Origin: Ignelater luminosus
Taxonomy: Eukaryota > Arthropoda > Insecta > Coleoptera > Elateridae
NCBI GenBank assembly: GCA_011009095.1
Contig: VTPC01000929.1
Span: 237,450-301,449 of the forward strand
Reading direction: 5' to 3'
DNA: 64,000 nucleotides
Below, piece by piece: positions 48,001 through 56,935 of the stretch. The position numbers and the translations under genes are program-made. How positions within the stretch are numbered: position 1 is the stretch's first letter; each line of letters begins with the position of its first letter. The notes below the pieces were generated by a model. That model worked only from the letters and a program-made list of their open reading frames with translations, had not been told where the DNA came from and made no database searches.

Positions 48001-50614
48001 AAGCCTCGACTAACCCTAGCAATGGTTAAAAAGCGTTTGGAGTGGGCTAATTCTTATAGACATTTAACTGTAGATGACTGGCCCAGAGTAAGGAACGGAA
48101 ATATTTTAATTTGTCCATTTAAATAACGTTTTCACATCATTACAGGTTTGTTTTAGTGATGAATCCACATTTCAAATCTTGCAAGATAAGCCACAATTTG
48201 TAAGAAGAACTGGGGAAAAGTACAATTCAGACTGTGTCATAAAGATGGTGAAACACCCTGTTTCAGTTATGATATGGTCTGTGATTAGTGGGAAAGGCCT
48301 GGGCCGTCTGTGCATTGCTGAGGGTACCATGATACAAGACCAGTATAAAGCGATGCTGGAAAGGAGATTACTTTCTCAGTTACAGGAATGGTTTGGTGAT
48401 GGTCCAAAAGTGTTTATGCAGGATGGGGCACAGCTAAGTTTGTATCAAAGTTCTTTGAAGAGAGCAAAGTACCTGTATTGCAATGATCTGGAAACTTCCC
48501 GGACATGAATCCAATTGAAAATGTCTGGGAGTACCTAAAAAGGCTACTGGCTGAGGAAATCATCACAAGAAGCAACAATTGCTCGAAAGAATAATATATT
48601 ATTGGAACCATGATGAGAACTTAAAGAATACTGCCATAAAATGCATAAAAAGCATGCCTCGAAGGATTGTTGCAATCATTGCTGCTATGGGTGGTTCAAC
48701 AAAATATTAATATTTTAGTTGTAATTTCTTGTAGTGTTAATTTTTTTTGTATTTTATATATTTTGTAATACAATAACATTACTCTACCTGCATTTTCATT
48801 ATTATACCCCTAATAACATTACCTGTATCTAAAAAATTGGTAAATTTTGTTAGTGATTTTAATAATTTGGCCAGGGACGTAGTCACTACTCTATCTTGTA
48901 AATTCGATGAGACATATTTACAAGAACATTTTGAATTACTACTTTCTTTTTCTAAAGATCATATGCAATTCATAGGACCATACCAAAAATACTGTTCAAA
49001 TACAAATATAATCCTCTTTACTTTACACTGCCTATCAAAAATACATGAGAAGGAGAATATTTCGTGAAGACCAATCGTGAGTTTAAAAAATTCTGCTTGC
49101 CATGAATTATTTTTTATCCAGACTCCTACTAAACGTAATAACTGAATACTTTCTAAAAATAAGTTGGGCTAGTTTAGGAATCAAGCTCATATAGACACTA
49201 TAGGAAAAAATAATGTGACGTAGTAAATTAATATAAACTACTTGAAGAATGAAAACAGAAGTAGATTTGACTTCCAAATCAACAGCACAACAAAATGTGG
49301 CAATAGCTCAATTGGCACTACTAATGTATCTCCATTTGTTGATATTTCTTCTGCTTATGATATATTGATCATGTATACCTTTAGATAACACCAAATGTTG
49401 CAACTGGTTGCATGCCCAAAAGACTTCAAAAAACTATCAACAAAAAGAGATAAGAAAAGGTAGCATGAGACTATATCAAATTGGCATAACATAATAACCT
49501 AATGTTTTTTATAATTATTATAAAAGCAAATAACATCATGGCATTTAAAGAAACTCGTTTGGGTACACATTTTGAATCTGACTAGTTCTGTTCTTTCTTA
49601 CGCTTGTTGTGCATAGTTAATTTTCTCAACAGATGCCTTCAACAAAAATTCTCACCTTAAATATGCCAGTATGGTACACTTAATTCTCACCAATATAATA
49701 ACAAAACTGGTGGTTACAAAGTGTTAAAGAGAAATGGTACTAGTTAGTTTGAATTAGAAAGTGGCGATTGATAGACAACCAAATGAAAAGTTTGTTCCAA
49801 ATACCAAAGGTTTAATCTATACAATCTAGATATCTACCCATATAGTTATTTGCACACCTCAAAATGCTTTTGTCTCCATTTGATCTAAACCATATGGTTC
49901 TATAAAGGAACATTTGAATTCTTAACATAATTCTTGATTAATGGCATTAAAGCAACTGGAAGGTTCAAGATTCTTTGCAAAGCAAACAACTTTAAAAACT
50001 TACTAAATATTTTCTATACTTTTTAACATGTACTGTATGATAATTAGAACTTGACAAAGAAATATGAATTAGCATAATCTGGATATCTTAACTGTAAATT
50101 TGTTTTTTTCCAGGTTGACCAATTTTATTCAGCAATACCGGCGTTCGATGTGCCACGACTGGGTACAAAAGGAGAAGTCTCACGCACTCAACGCCTTCTT
50201 AAACAGCTTCCAAGACAAGACTTGTCTCTCAAAGCTTGTAAATTTATCGAAGCAGAAAACAAGAGCAGCTATCAGGTATGCATTGTTCTAAGAAAATAGA
50301 CAAAGTTTTAATATTAGTCCATATTGTTTCAGGACTTTATCACTGCCCGAAATGAGATAGCACTTGATATAGGAGTGGCTCGTTTGGCGCCCTCCAATAG
50401 CACATGTGCTGGTTGCAATAAAAGTATAGCCGTCCAACAAGCTTGCGTTTCAGCCCCTCGTATGGGCAATAATCTGTGGCATCCTGGATGCTTTAGATGC
50501 ACATCTTGTAATGACTTATTAGTAGATCTTGCTTATTGTGTGCAGGACGATAAAATTTACTGCGAAAGACATTATGCTGAACTCCTGAAGCCCAGATGTG
50601 CTTCTTGTGATGAG
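29896..50614 (+). CDS. Lmpt: Limpet-like PET-LIM protein, 5' part of gene (four coding exons, incomplete at 3' end)
   Basis: The join 29896-30017, 45525-45684, 50114-50275, 50333-50614 reads through 242 codons without a stop. Family knowledge: Limpet proteins have an N-terminal PET domain followed by several LIM zinc fingers and act as scaffolds in muscle and epithelia. Seen here: a short N-terminal leader (about residues 1-41), a Cys-rich segment CNHCKCGRDGHEV (about 44-56), a PET domain from about 74 (LEPRNLGYSFVPPGL) to about 165, with the Lmpt-type signature TARNEIALDI at 152-161, then LIM1 from C173 with CxxC, WHPGC, CFRCTSC and CERH ligands. LIM2 begins at C237 and is cut at the splice donor. 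Prickle and testin share the PET-LIM plan, but the TARNEIALDI and YCVQDDKIYCERHYAELLKPRC-like stretches fit Limpet better. The remaining LIM exons are not in the window, so intron 4 exceeds 13 kb. Transposon relics fill introns 1, 2 and 4. Confidence 0.85.
31484..31705. repeat. Partial third copy of the 25.5 kb duplication
   Basis: CATCTTTTCTTTGATTAGG and CATCGTTAGTAAAGAACC followed by TAAGTTCAGGGGGAAACAAT match unit 1 blocks in the same order and orientation, with a deletion between them. It lies about 4 kb away from the tandem pair. Confidence 0.6.
32021..32461 (+). pseudogene. Unidentified coding-like fragment, interrupted by a MITE
   Basis: A frame from ATG 32021 runs 89 codons (MLAWRWNKTKSTSLRLSEP, then PHQLVELTNEVYLGSAFANI and IRNDLDSFERRV-stop). 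GC is clearly above background and codon use looks coding. After the TAA the same frame continues WSEIPLVDTHLEFMTE before another stop. The 32462 element is inserted immediately after. I do not recognise the family. It lies within Lmpt intron 1 and may be a broken retrocopy. Confidence 0.3.
32462..33198. mobile_element. Long-TIR TA-flanked element with CAGGGTGTCCCC ends
   Basis: The left end is CAGGGTGTCCCCAGATCGAC and the right end is GTCGATCTGGGGACACCCTG, a perfect 20 bp inverse, with TATA on both sides. The arms of about 300 bp include ACTTTACCTACACCG and its inverse. The spacer holds a short minus-strand coding relic (32828-32890). It is a deletion derivative of a Tc/mariner-type transposon. 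Confidence 0.93.
32828..32890 (-). pseudogene. Transposase C-terminal remnant inside the 32462-33198 element
   Basis: The minus strand reads CHDFKVRLEKCVRSDGNYIE followed directly by a TAA stop. This resembles the C-terminal tail of Tc/mariner-family transposases, where a motif of the form RL..C....G.(H/Y)(I/F)E precedes the stop. The match is short and rests on pattern recognition. The position inside the element's spacer makes it more credible. Confidence 0.5.
33203..33601 (+). pseudogene. GC-richer coding-like stretch right of the MITE
   Basis: A frame from ATG 33341 reads MSEPRQPSPASSTSSNLFRS then ATLQRRANTISVKLVFATQK for 86 codons. Composition (about half G+C around 33340-33480) matches the stretch left of the element, so both may belong to one older insertion split by it. 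No family was recognised. It is not a supported gene. Confidence 0.25.
33602..35195. other. Lmpt intron 1, no feature recognised
   Basis: Unique-looking AT-rich sequence with short chance frames only. Confidence 0.5.
35196..36098. mobile_element. Long-TIR TA-flanked MITE, copy C
   Basis: The left terminus is CAGTGTGTCCACATTTCGAT, and the right terminus ends ATTGGTACACACTG. TATA or TA flanks both ends. The internal order is inverted relative to copy B: the GTTTTAGAGAATTTACTCCG block comes first and GGCACACTAAGTGGGAAATG comes near the right end. It is non-coding, and the 78-codon ORF within is a shadow of the repeat. Confidence 0.9.
36175..36243. repeat. Possible very short MITE or element end
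   Basis: TATAGAGCGTTTCAGTTAAA on the left partly mirrors ATGAAACACCCTGTATAG on the right over about 69 bp. The right end matches the CAGGGTG-type terminus. It is too short and diverged to be certain. Confidence 0.3.
36604..36813 (-). other. Coding-like minus-strand stretch, unidentified
   Basis: A 69-codon frame reads MLNTVRRLNGKSEAYNSTHN, then KSWTATTLGAERVKLSGMEW and TGTRTVAFKTWVTNSCADKI. The stretch is GC-richer than the flanks. It lies between MITE copies C and D. It could be a retroelement fragment or chance. Confidence 0.2.
37946..38799. mobile_element. Long-TIR TA-flanked MITE, copy D
   Basis: The left terminus is CAGTGTGTCTACATTTCGAT, and the right end is AAAATTGGGACACACTG followed by TA. 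It is collinear with copy C, with a small deletion before CTGAACTGTTATTCTTTTG. It lies 1.85 kb from copy C in the same orientation. It is a non-autonomous element with no transposase. Confidence 0.9.
39060..40361. repeat. Compositionally distinct block, probable unclassified repeat
   Basis: GC content is visibly higher than in the flanks, with few long ORFs and repeated word types such as GGTCAAAATCGGCCCACGGG followed by TTCTCGAGTTATTCC, a phrase common in dispersed insect repeats. The right border looks like a transposon end (GAGACACACTG then TATA at 40351-40363). No left border with a matching inverse was found. Confidence 0.4.
41150..41290 (-). pseudogene. LINE reverse transcriptase relic (YMDD block)
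   Basis: The minus strand reads NNVRYMDDTAIFANN then a stop. NxxRYxDDTxxxA is the catalytic block of several LINE RT families. A second weaker block, NVDIYLDVDDTTILE, lies at about 40750-40800 on the same strand. The surrounding frames are full of stops. Confidence 0.5.
41975..42196. mobile_element. Hairpin MITE (about 220 bp), right terminus decayed
   Basis: The left end CAGTGTCCGCCAAAAAGTCT is followed by GCACCATATGGGAAAAAATC. The right half carries the inverse (TTCTTCCCATATGGTGCAGA) and GATGCCGGAAACAGA versus TGTTTCCGGCATC. The outermost right 15 bp (GTCGACAATATT) diverge from the expected CGGACACTG. It is flanked by TA on the left. Confidence 0.8.
42197..45524. other. Lmpt intron 1, 3' part
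   Basis: This is AT-rich intron. A possible element end near 43490-43515 (GGGCTGCTCTGTATA) has no matching partner. A short TA microsatellite lies at 45153-45166. The polypyrimidine tract and acceptor of exon 2 are at 45510-45524. Confidence 0.5.
45525..45684 (+). CDS. Lmpt: Lmpt exon 2: Cys-rich segment and start of PET domain
   Basis: The acceptor is a pyrimidine-rich tract ending TTGTTGCAG, and the donor is CAG|GTATGT. The first base completes the previous codon, then 53 codons read KNCNHCKCGRDGHEV, then ARLGFIISNDGLEPRNLG, YSFVPPGLTTARQ. The CxxCxC...HEV and LGxxxVPPGL elements are the hallmark entry into the PET domain of the prickle, testin and Limpet families. The exon ends at a codon boundary and exon 3 starts in phase 0. 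Confidence 0.88.
47060..47720 (-). pseudogene. CR1/Jockey-type reverse transcriptase relic
   Basis: On the minus strand the RT blocks appear in order: FTEEPPVSVFRNAAFTP near 47630, SVSLKLIEAIIVDNLMEF near 47350, NSVDVIYLDFSSAFNKAPFK near 47200 (the first catalytic Asp block), and DVPQGSVLASIVLFVCL near 47110 (equivalent of GVPQGSVLGPxLFxxY). Frame changes and stops separate them. It lies directly left of the 47734 Tc1 element. Confidence 0.8.
47791..48710 (+). pseudogene. Tc1-like transposase with an apparent intron, disrupted
   Basis: The HTH region reads TDLSQREIAVKSKVSQASVN. After an indel, the frame reads EAGYLDELGFKCQRPVKKPR and LTLAMVKKRLEWANSYRHL up to DDWPR at 48087. A 58 bp GT-AG segment (48088-48145) separates this from VCFSDESTFQ in the same phase. 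The catalytic core follows: Asp at 48158, VMIWSVISGKG, then MQDGA (48422). A deletion of about 8 bp shifts the frame, and a TGA replaces a probable Trp codon before NFPDMNPIENVWEYL, with Glu at 48517. The tail SMPRRIVAIIAAMGGSTKY ends at TAA 48708-48710. The spacing fits DD34E. It is not functional. Confidence 0.87.
48088..48145 (+). other. Putative 58 bp intron within Tc1-like transposase
   Basis: The segment begins GTAAGG and ends TTACAG, contains in-frame stops, and removing it joins WPR to VCFSDES exactly in frame, where related transposases read a continuous W-x(n)-V-x-FSDES. The size is typical for insect introns. Confidence 0.6.
48885..49115 (+). pseudogene. Penelope-like reverse transcriptase relic
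   Basis: The plus strand reads ILFTLHCLSKIHEKENIS, a stop, RPIVSLKNSACHELF. The pattern (L)xxLPKIHKxxxPxRPIVSxxxSPxxxL is characteristic of Penelope-like RT. A later open block near 49290-49350 (VSPFVDISSAYDIL) could be the SFDVxSLFTNIP region. It is a degenerate fragment, abutting the right TIR of the Tc1 element. Confidence 0.5.
49400..50113. other. Lmpt intron 2, 3' part
   Basis: Non-coding and AT-rich. It ends in TTTTTTTCCAG, the acceptor of exon 3. Confidence 0.6.
50114..50275 (+). CDS. Lmpt: Lmpt exon 3: PET domain core
   Basis: The acceptor is TTTTTTTCCAG and the donor is CAG|GTATGC. The 54 codons (phase 0 to phase 0) read VDQFYSAIPAFDVPRLGTKG, then a segment containing RLLKQLPRQDLSLKACKFIE. 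The pattern xxYFxxIPxxxVPxLGxxGExxRxxQLxxQLPxQDLxxxxCKxL is conserved in PET domains. The exon lies only 57 bp from exon 4, in contrast to the multi-kb introns on its 5' side. Confidence 0.9.
50333..50614 (+). CDS. Lmpt: Lmpt exon 4: end of PET domain and first LIM zinc finger
   Basis: The acceptor is TATTGTTTCAG and the donor is GAG|GTAAGT (strong consensus). The 94 codons begin DFITARNEIALDIGVARL, closing the PET domain. They continue through LIM1 with the zinc ligands CAGC, WHPGC, CFRC/TSC and CERH, and end with CASCDE, the first CxxC of LIM2. The LIM2 remainder (normally beginning LIFSGEYTKA-like in this family) should be on the next exon, which I could not find before position 64000. The reading frame remains open past the donor, but that extension is low-complexity intronic sequence and should not be read as protein. 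Confidence 0.92.
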
Positions 50615-53600
50615 GTAAGTACCTGTCATTTTAATCTATTACAGTTTTGTTGTTTCATTTCATGTCTGCTTTATGTAGTGCACACTGTAATCAAATCACA
50701 TTCTTTGATGTGTTGTAAAAATATATTCATAATTACTTACAAGGTTTTGAAGGCACAAAATCAGCTGATTTTATCTTTAATATTGATTAATCAAAAATTT
50801 AATTCTTATTCCAAATATGCGAAAATATACAGAGTGTTCCATTTAAAATGTTAAAGTGGCTGTTATTTCCAGCTAAATTGAAATTGACAGAAACATAAAA
50901 TGTACTTTGATAATGAGTTAAATCTTACAAAGATTAGTACTAGCAACAGAATTGAAGAAAGAAGCGGATGAAAACTATAAATTTAAAGTGCAAAATTTTT
51001 GTTGAAACTGACATTAAGAAAATGATTGATTTCTCAGACAGCCTTTTGCAGAATATAAAAAACAAAGTTATATTTTGCCTATAAAGTTTGTACATATTTG
51101 TAATTAAAAGAGATAATTAACTTTATATTTCAAACAAAATAAGTATTTTAAATAATTAGAAAGTGATTTATGCTTACTGACTTAAAAGACCATCAATCAT
51201 AAAGAAAACAATTTAACACAAAATATCAATATCTAATCAATTACAGAAGTGTTGCTTGGAACATGAACTTTTCGTAATATTAAAATGTTATTGGAATAGA
51301 TTGATTTTACCCTTTTACATAATAATTTTGTTTCTTTCAATTTCTATATTGATTTTGTTTTCTTTATTCTTTTTCTTTGTACCTTAGCTTATAAGCAGTC
51401 TTTTAAACATATTAAGGCATAGTATATAACACAGTGTCTAAAAATAGAAATTTAGATGTTATTAGAAGAGAAGATGGAAACCCAATTAATATAGCAAGTT
51501 CTATAATAAAGCATAATAATCAGTTTATACTCTAAAGATTGTATGCAAAATACACAAACTAATTAATACTTTTTTCCTTATGTACATAACCTAGAAATTT
51601 TTCCATGGAGATGATATGATTTGTGAGAACAAAAAGAACCAAAAATATATTCTCTCAATTAATAGACATTTTTCATTTTTTAATGTTTTTATTTTCTTTT
51701 TTAATTTTATTATTTCTATATTTCACATCAATGAAGGCAGACATTTTTAAGATCAACAATGTGTATGTATGTGTAGTGACATAAGTTTGCTTATTCCTCA
51801 TTACTACATTAAATGATCTCTTAGGGTTAATTACACTGAAGGTACTAGAATGTTGGTGTAGTTCCGAGACGAAACAAATATTAATTTAAATCTTTAAATT
51901 AGTTTTGAAAGTTTTGAACTCGTACAGAATTTAAATTTGTATCTTCCAGTTTTATGTCGAATTCTTAACCTACTAGATCATCATGGAGCTGTGTGGTTCT
52001 AGAAAATTATAAATTCAAGCCAATCTTAATGCATTGAGGCCTCTGATGCGAAACTGGAAGATGCAGCTTCAACTCCTATCCAAGTTAAACATTTCTTAAA
52101 CTAATTTAAAATATAAATTTAAAGACTTTAAAAACCAAAGGACTCTTTTGTATCTTCTCGTAAAATAAAATAATAGGAAATAGACTTGGCAGCAAGTTTA
52201 AAATGTAGCCTCTTCCATGATATCCATGAAAATGAAAGCTTCCGAGATTTGCAACTGTCTAGGGAGAGCCAAGGAGCTTCCATTGCCAGTATTGCAATCT
52301 AGCCTGGGTTTCTATCTCTCAAAAAGCTCTGGCCTACAATCATCAAAGGGATCTTTCTTAGAATAGTAGTCACCTGTCACCATAGTCCACTTTTGCTTGC
52401 TAATTCATCATCACCTGCAACAAGGAGAACTATTAGTAAAAGGGAAATAGTAAATATTATTATAATGCGCATACTTTTGATTACGTTTACCATTATTTCA
52501 ATTATTTCTTACCTGGTTGAAGTGTCAAACTACGCACTATTAAATTATACCATCAACAACTTGTTTAAGACATTACTAACAAAACCTCAAAAACATAGAA
52601 TTTAATTTAATATTGAGACCATCTTATACTTGAAGACAATAATAATTGAGATATAATTAAAAGTAGACTTTATAGTAATATAACTGTGCAGTAAAAAGAG
52701 CTTGGTTGCCAAAGCTTATCTATAAAATATAAGAACAGTCTGTTAAGATAAATCAATGCCATATTGAATACATGCCTGAGTTAGTACAAGATAATTTATG
52801 CTATTTATGTAGTCACAACATTGGAGATATCAAAATAACTAAAGATGCCTGTATGGGTCTGTCTTGGAAGATGAGATTATAACCATAACTAAGAAATTGA
52901 TTTCATTCGCATTTAGGCCGGCATCATTAAAAAATCTCTCAGGCACTGTTTCTAATACGGTAAAGTAGAACATAAAATAAACAAAATCATAAATAAACAA
53001 ATCTGCATTAAACAAACGTTTGTTATTATTTATCATGATAATTAAGGCAGAAAGCAAAAGGCACTCGTCTATGTGAAGGTGGGCTAAGGTTGAATTCTTA
53101 AAATAAAAAAATCATTTGTCTTAACATCCCTAATATGGGCAAACAAATCACAGCAGAGACAAAACTGAAAGCATATCCTGCAAACAAGTGAGCCAAGTCA
53201 GATACAGGACTTCTGGTACAAATAACTGCCAGAAGGACAAATTAACCATCTCAGATATCAATTTGTAAAATGGCTGTGGTCATACTGAATTTGCAGCAAT
53301 GCGGGTGACTGAAGTAATATTAGGTGGAATTACTGTTTACTTTAGTAGTTGTTCTGAATGATGTAGTTGAAAGCTGGTAATGAAACTGAAGTGGACAAGA
53401 ATAATGATGTCGCTAACGATAGCTTGTAAGTTTATAGAGTGCTATGAATATAGCATTGGGTAAGCAGACTACCAGGAGAGTAGGAAGAGCATACACCCAA
53501 TAGCAGTAGTCCAGCTCCTTCTCTGGACGTGGGCGTCTGTCAGACGGAGAGAAAGGGAATTTTTCCCCATATGTGGAAAAAGCGACAAAACACAAGGCGG

Positions 53601-54880
53601 ATGTCTTTATTTTAGAATTGAACGTACAGCATTATTGCCCGCGTTTATAGCCGGTATTTGAAGCAAGCTCGAACTTGACCTTCATTCAAGCATGCTATAA
53701 TATTTTATAGTTGAGACTTAACTCGAAAATACGACCTCGTAATTACTTGACGCGTACTCAGACTTAAGGTAAGGAAACAGGCCACTTTAATTTACCTTGT
53801 GAGCTGAATATTCGAACTAATCCAAGGCGTACTTGCTGAAGTCAAGAGTAGACTTAAATATAGGCATACCTACAAAGCTGCCTACTCAAAGTTAAACTCC
53901 AAGAACTTCGTTGCAGTAATTAACGCATGGATAATTCCTATACTAATCAAATGCAGATCTAGACATACTGGACCAAGCTATTCGCAGATATTTGAATCCA
54001 AAATAAGCGATGAACCCGTAAGCAGTAGAGGTGTTTTGAATATTGTTATCTTCTGGGTATGCAAGTTTCAAATTATAGAAATGCGCCAGTATTTCCATAC
54101 GCACCTAAGTCTTTCTAAACTTATCCTATCTTATACTACTCTGAATACATCCTGAAGCAGAAGGATCTCTGTTTACCAAAGATAAAGCTGTGGCCATAGG
54201 ACAAGTTATGTCGGGATGCGATCATTTTGCAAACAGCATATTCGAATTTGCATAATCAGATGATTAAGGCCAACAACTTACCTCAGAACAAAGCTGATTC
54301 AGACTTGAAAATAATTCTCATATTTTATACTAGGATAGGCCAATAAATTACAGATAAATCTGTAGATGCCAATAGGTCAGATATAGTACCAAAAAGGCTT
54401 CTTTCTGGATATTGCTTTTTGCCTACCTCCAATGTCACGCGCTCTGAAAGGCAGACAATTGACAAGATATCAAAACAGACAAAAAGGTACCGAAAACCAA
54501 AGATTACAGAAATGAAACCAATGAACATTAATGGAGAAAAGTCATGTTCCAAAGGGATAACAGAAGGAAAATTTGAAAACTTCTTTTCCGAAATTATTAA
54601 AACTGTGCTCACTAGTTCCCATACGAAGGTTTGTATACTCGAAAAAAGAACGAGTCGAAATATTAATATTGAGATATTGACGGAAGCCACTATAACTCAC
54701 AAATAACCTAGTGACTGTAATTTAATAAACTTCCAGATTATTGTAATTTGAGCGAATTTCTAGAATCACATACTATTTTTGTGTTTCTACAACAAAACTA
54801 GTTGCTTTCTTGGCTATATATAAGATACTAGAGCGACCAATAACATGATTAAGATCGTTGGACTTGGATCTATACCAGAG
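50615..54880. other. Lmpt intron 4, first part
   Basis: AT-rich with no LIM-encoding exon in any frame on the plus strand. Overlapping frames of 95 (+) and 121 (-) codons at 54325-54706 are unremarkable and taken as chance. Confidence 0.6.
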
Positions 54881-55174
54881 GCGTAAACAGCAAATCTTTA
54901 CTATTACCTAATTACCGACAAGGGGATGACACAGTGAGTCCGTCACCGATCTCGATAAAATTTTTACTGGCGATTCTACATCGAAAATAAGTCGACACGT
55001 ATTTTGCCGTTTGTCTAAATGGGCCCTTCAGGTCTCGCAAAAAAATATTATAGGTCGGAAAATGGATAAAATTGGCTTTCACGAAACTGGCTTAACTTAA
55101 CCGATTTCAATGAAACTTCAATGGAAGTTTCTACATCGAAAAATATTAGACCTGTGTGTAGAGGTTTTTCAATA

Positions 55175-56726
55175 TACACTAGTGGTCAAAAGTCCGAGTA
55201 CACCTAATAACTTTATAGGTTTTTCAGTATTTTTGGTTGTGACATGCCAAATTTCGATTCAGAAAGTTTTTGTTTGTCGATACTGTTCTGCAGAAACAAT
55301 TATTTTGTGCTTCATTCTTATCATATGAAACATACAACATCGAGATAACGTATTTCCTGAACTTACCTGTTTTTAAATCTAGTATAATTTTGATTTTTAT
55401 TGCTTTTTCGTTCACAAATCTAAGTTATACGTATTTTTTGTGATTAAATCTAGTAGGTTATAACTCAAAATAACAAAAGCAGGTCGTGTTTTGTTTCACC
55501 TAAGCGTCACTTGTCAAATCAATTTTATGTTAAATGTGAAATGTGCGAACCATTTAAAATTGCCTTTCAGCAGATGTTATTATTCAAAAATGAAAATTAA
55601 AAAAGAACTGTCAAGTGAAGTTAGAAGTTCAGTAGTTACCCTGTCGAAGAAAGGGGAAAGTATTCGAAAAATAGCGAAATTTCTACGAATATCCAAAGGA
55701 GCCGTTCATCGTACACTTGAAAGACATTGGTCTACTAGAAAGCTTAAAAGTAAACCCAGATCAGGTCGTCCAAGAAAAACCACAAAAATTGAAGATAATG
55801 CAGTTATCATCATGAGCAGAAATTACCGCCGATCTAAACAGCAGACGAGAAGATCTGTTTAGTGTAAGTACCATAAAACGACTGTTACGAAAAGCTGGTT
55901 TATTTGGCTGAATAGCGGTGAAAAAGCCACTATTGAGAGCCAAAAATAAGCGTAAAAGATTCATTTGGGTAAAACAACATCATAATTGGACACGTAATCA
56001 ATGGAAAAAGGGACTATGGTTAGATGAATCAAAATTTGAAATGTACGGCGATCGGTTGGAGAGAAGATATCAGATGAATGTGTTGTTGGGACTGTCGAAC
56101 ACGGGGAAGGTTCTTTAATGGTTTGGGGTTGTTTTGGTAATAATAAGACTGAAGATCTACACAGATTAGAAGTGACTCTCAACAAAGAAGGATACAAAAA
56201 GTTCTTGAGGATCATGCACTTCCTTCTAGTAGGCGTCTCATTGGGAGAGCATTTATTTTCCAGCAGGACAACGATCCTAAACATTCTTCTAAATTATGCA
56301 AAAGCTTTTTGTCTGAAAAGAGCGAAGAAGACACGAAATAGTAGTTGTGGCCTGGACCCCACAATCGCCTGATTTCAATCCAATCGAGCTTCTGTGTGAA
56401 GAACTGGATAGGAAGGCTCGGAAAAATTTTCCAAAGTCACGCAATCATTTATGGGAACTTCTTCAAGCAGAGTGGAAAGAAATTGATACTAAAACTTTGG
56501 ATAAACTAATAAACCGCATGCCAAGGTGGATTTATTGATGAGACAAAAATTTAATTATTCTAAGTTTTTTATTTATAGATTTAATTATATTGTTTGTTTA
56601 TAAAAAGTACAGTGTTAACTGTATTAAGATAATAATAAATTATATTAACAAAAAGTGTTTGTATCTTTCTTTTTCTCAAAAATAATGTTTCCATAAGATG
56701 TACTCAGACTTTTGGCCGCTAGTGTA
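55175..56726. mobile_element. Tc1-like transposon (1.55 kb) nested in another inverted-repeat element
   Basis: The left terminus TACACTAGTGGTCAAAAGTC pairs with the right terminus GACTTTTGGCCGCTAGTGTA, about 24 of 27 bp. TA is present at both ends. It carries a near full-length but broken transposase. It sits between the two arms of a different inverted repeat (54919-55070 and 56797-56935). Confidence 0.92.
55590..56538 (+). pseudogene. Tc1-like transposase, several frameshifts and one stop
   Basis: It starts at ATG 55590 (MKIKKELSSEVRSSVVTLSK), with paired HTH segments (IRKIAKFLRISKGAVHRTLE) and the GRPR-type AT-hook (SGRPRKTTK). A frame shift occurs near 55815. The frame then reads ITADLNSRREDLFSVSTIK and a TGA at about 55910, then KKPLLRAKNKRKRFIWVKQ and WLDESKFEMYG (first Asp). 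A shift follows before SLMVWGCFG, then another before FQQDNDPKHSS (Asp 56267). The last part has SPDFNPIELL with Glu 56386 and ends PRWIY-stop. The D-E spacing is near 38-39 codons in its present, indel-bearing state. Confidence 0.9.
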
Positions 56727-56935
56727 CGTCCCAGGAAGGCCAGAATAACATTCATAACATAAGAAGGCGTAAGCTTACGTCGCGCGGTTACTGTTTTAGC
56801 CATTTTCCGACTTATAATATTTTTTTATGAGGCCCAAAGACGAACAGCAAAATATGTGCCGACTTATTTTCGGCGTAGAATCGCCATTAAAAATTTCATC
56901 AAGATCGGCGACGGATTCACTGTGTCACCCCCTTG

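Larger units (their letters stand above)
47734..48881. mobile_element. Tc1-like transposon (1.15 kb), both TIRs present
   Basis: The left end TACAGTTCCTGGCCAAATTA and the right end TAATTTGGCCAGGGACGTA form inverted termini extending to about 30 bp with a few mismatches. It lies between a minus-strand LINE relic and a plus-strand Penelope-like relic. The length is short because the 5' part of the transposase is deleted. Confidence 0.88.
54919..56935. mobile_element. Inverted-repeat element split by the nested Tc1
   Basis: The left arm (54919-about 55070) begins CAAGGGGATGACACAGTGAG. The right arm (about 56797-56935) ends TTCACTGTGTCACCCCCTTG, and the arms remain alignable for roughly 140-150 bp, including GGCGATTCTAC and ATTATAGGTCGGAAAATGG. 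Weaker similarity continues outward to about 54886 and 56965. The left part also contains an internal duplication (54949-55000 similar to 55100-55155). It is non-coding. The superfamily is unclear. Confidence 0.75.

Noticed and set aside
50324-50854. 176-codon continuous frame over the LIM exon
   Set aside because: It reads through the acceptor and the strong GAG|GTAAGT donor. Only 50333-50614 is exon, and the tail after CASCDE is translated intron.
54325-54706. Overlapping 121-codon (-) and 95-codon (+) frames
   Set aside because: They are mutual shadows, with no family similarity and no splice context. At most one could be real and nothing supports either.
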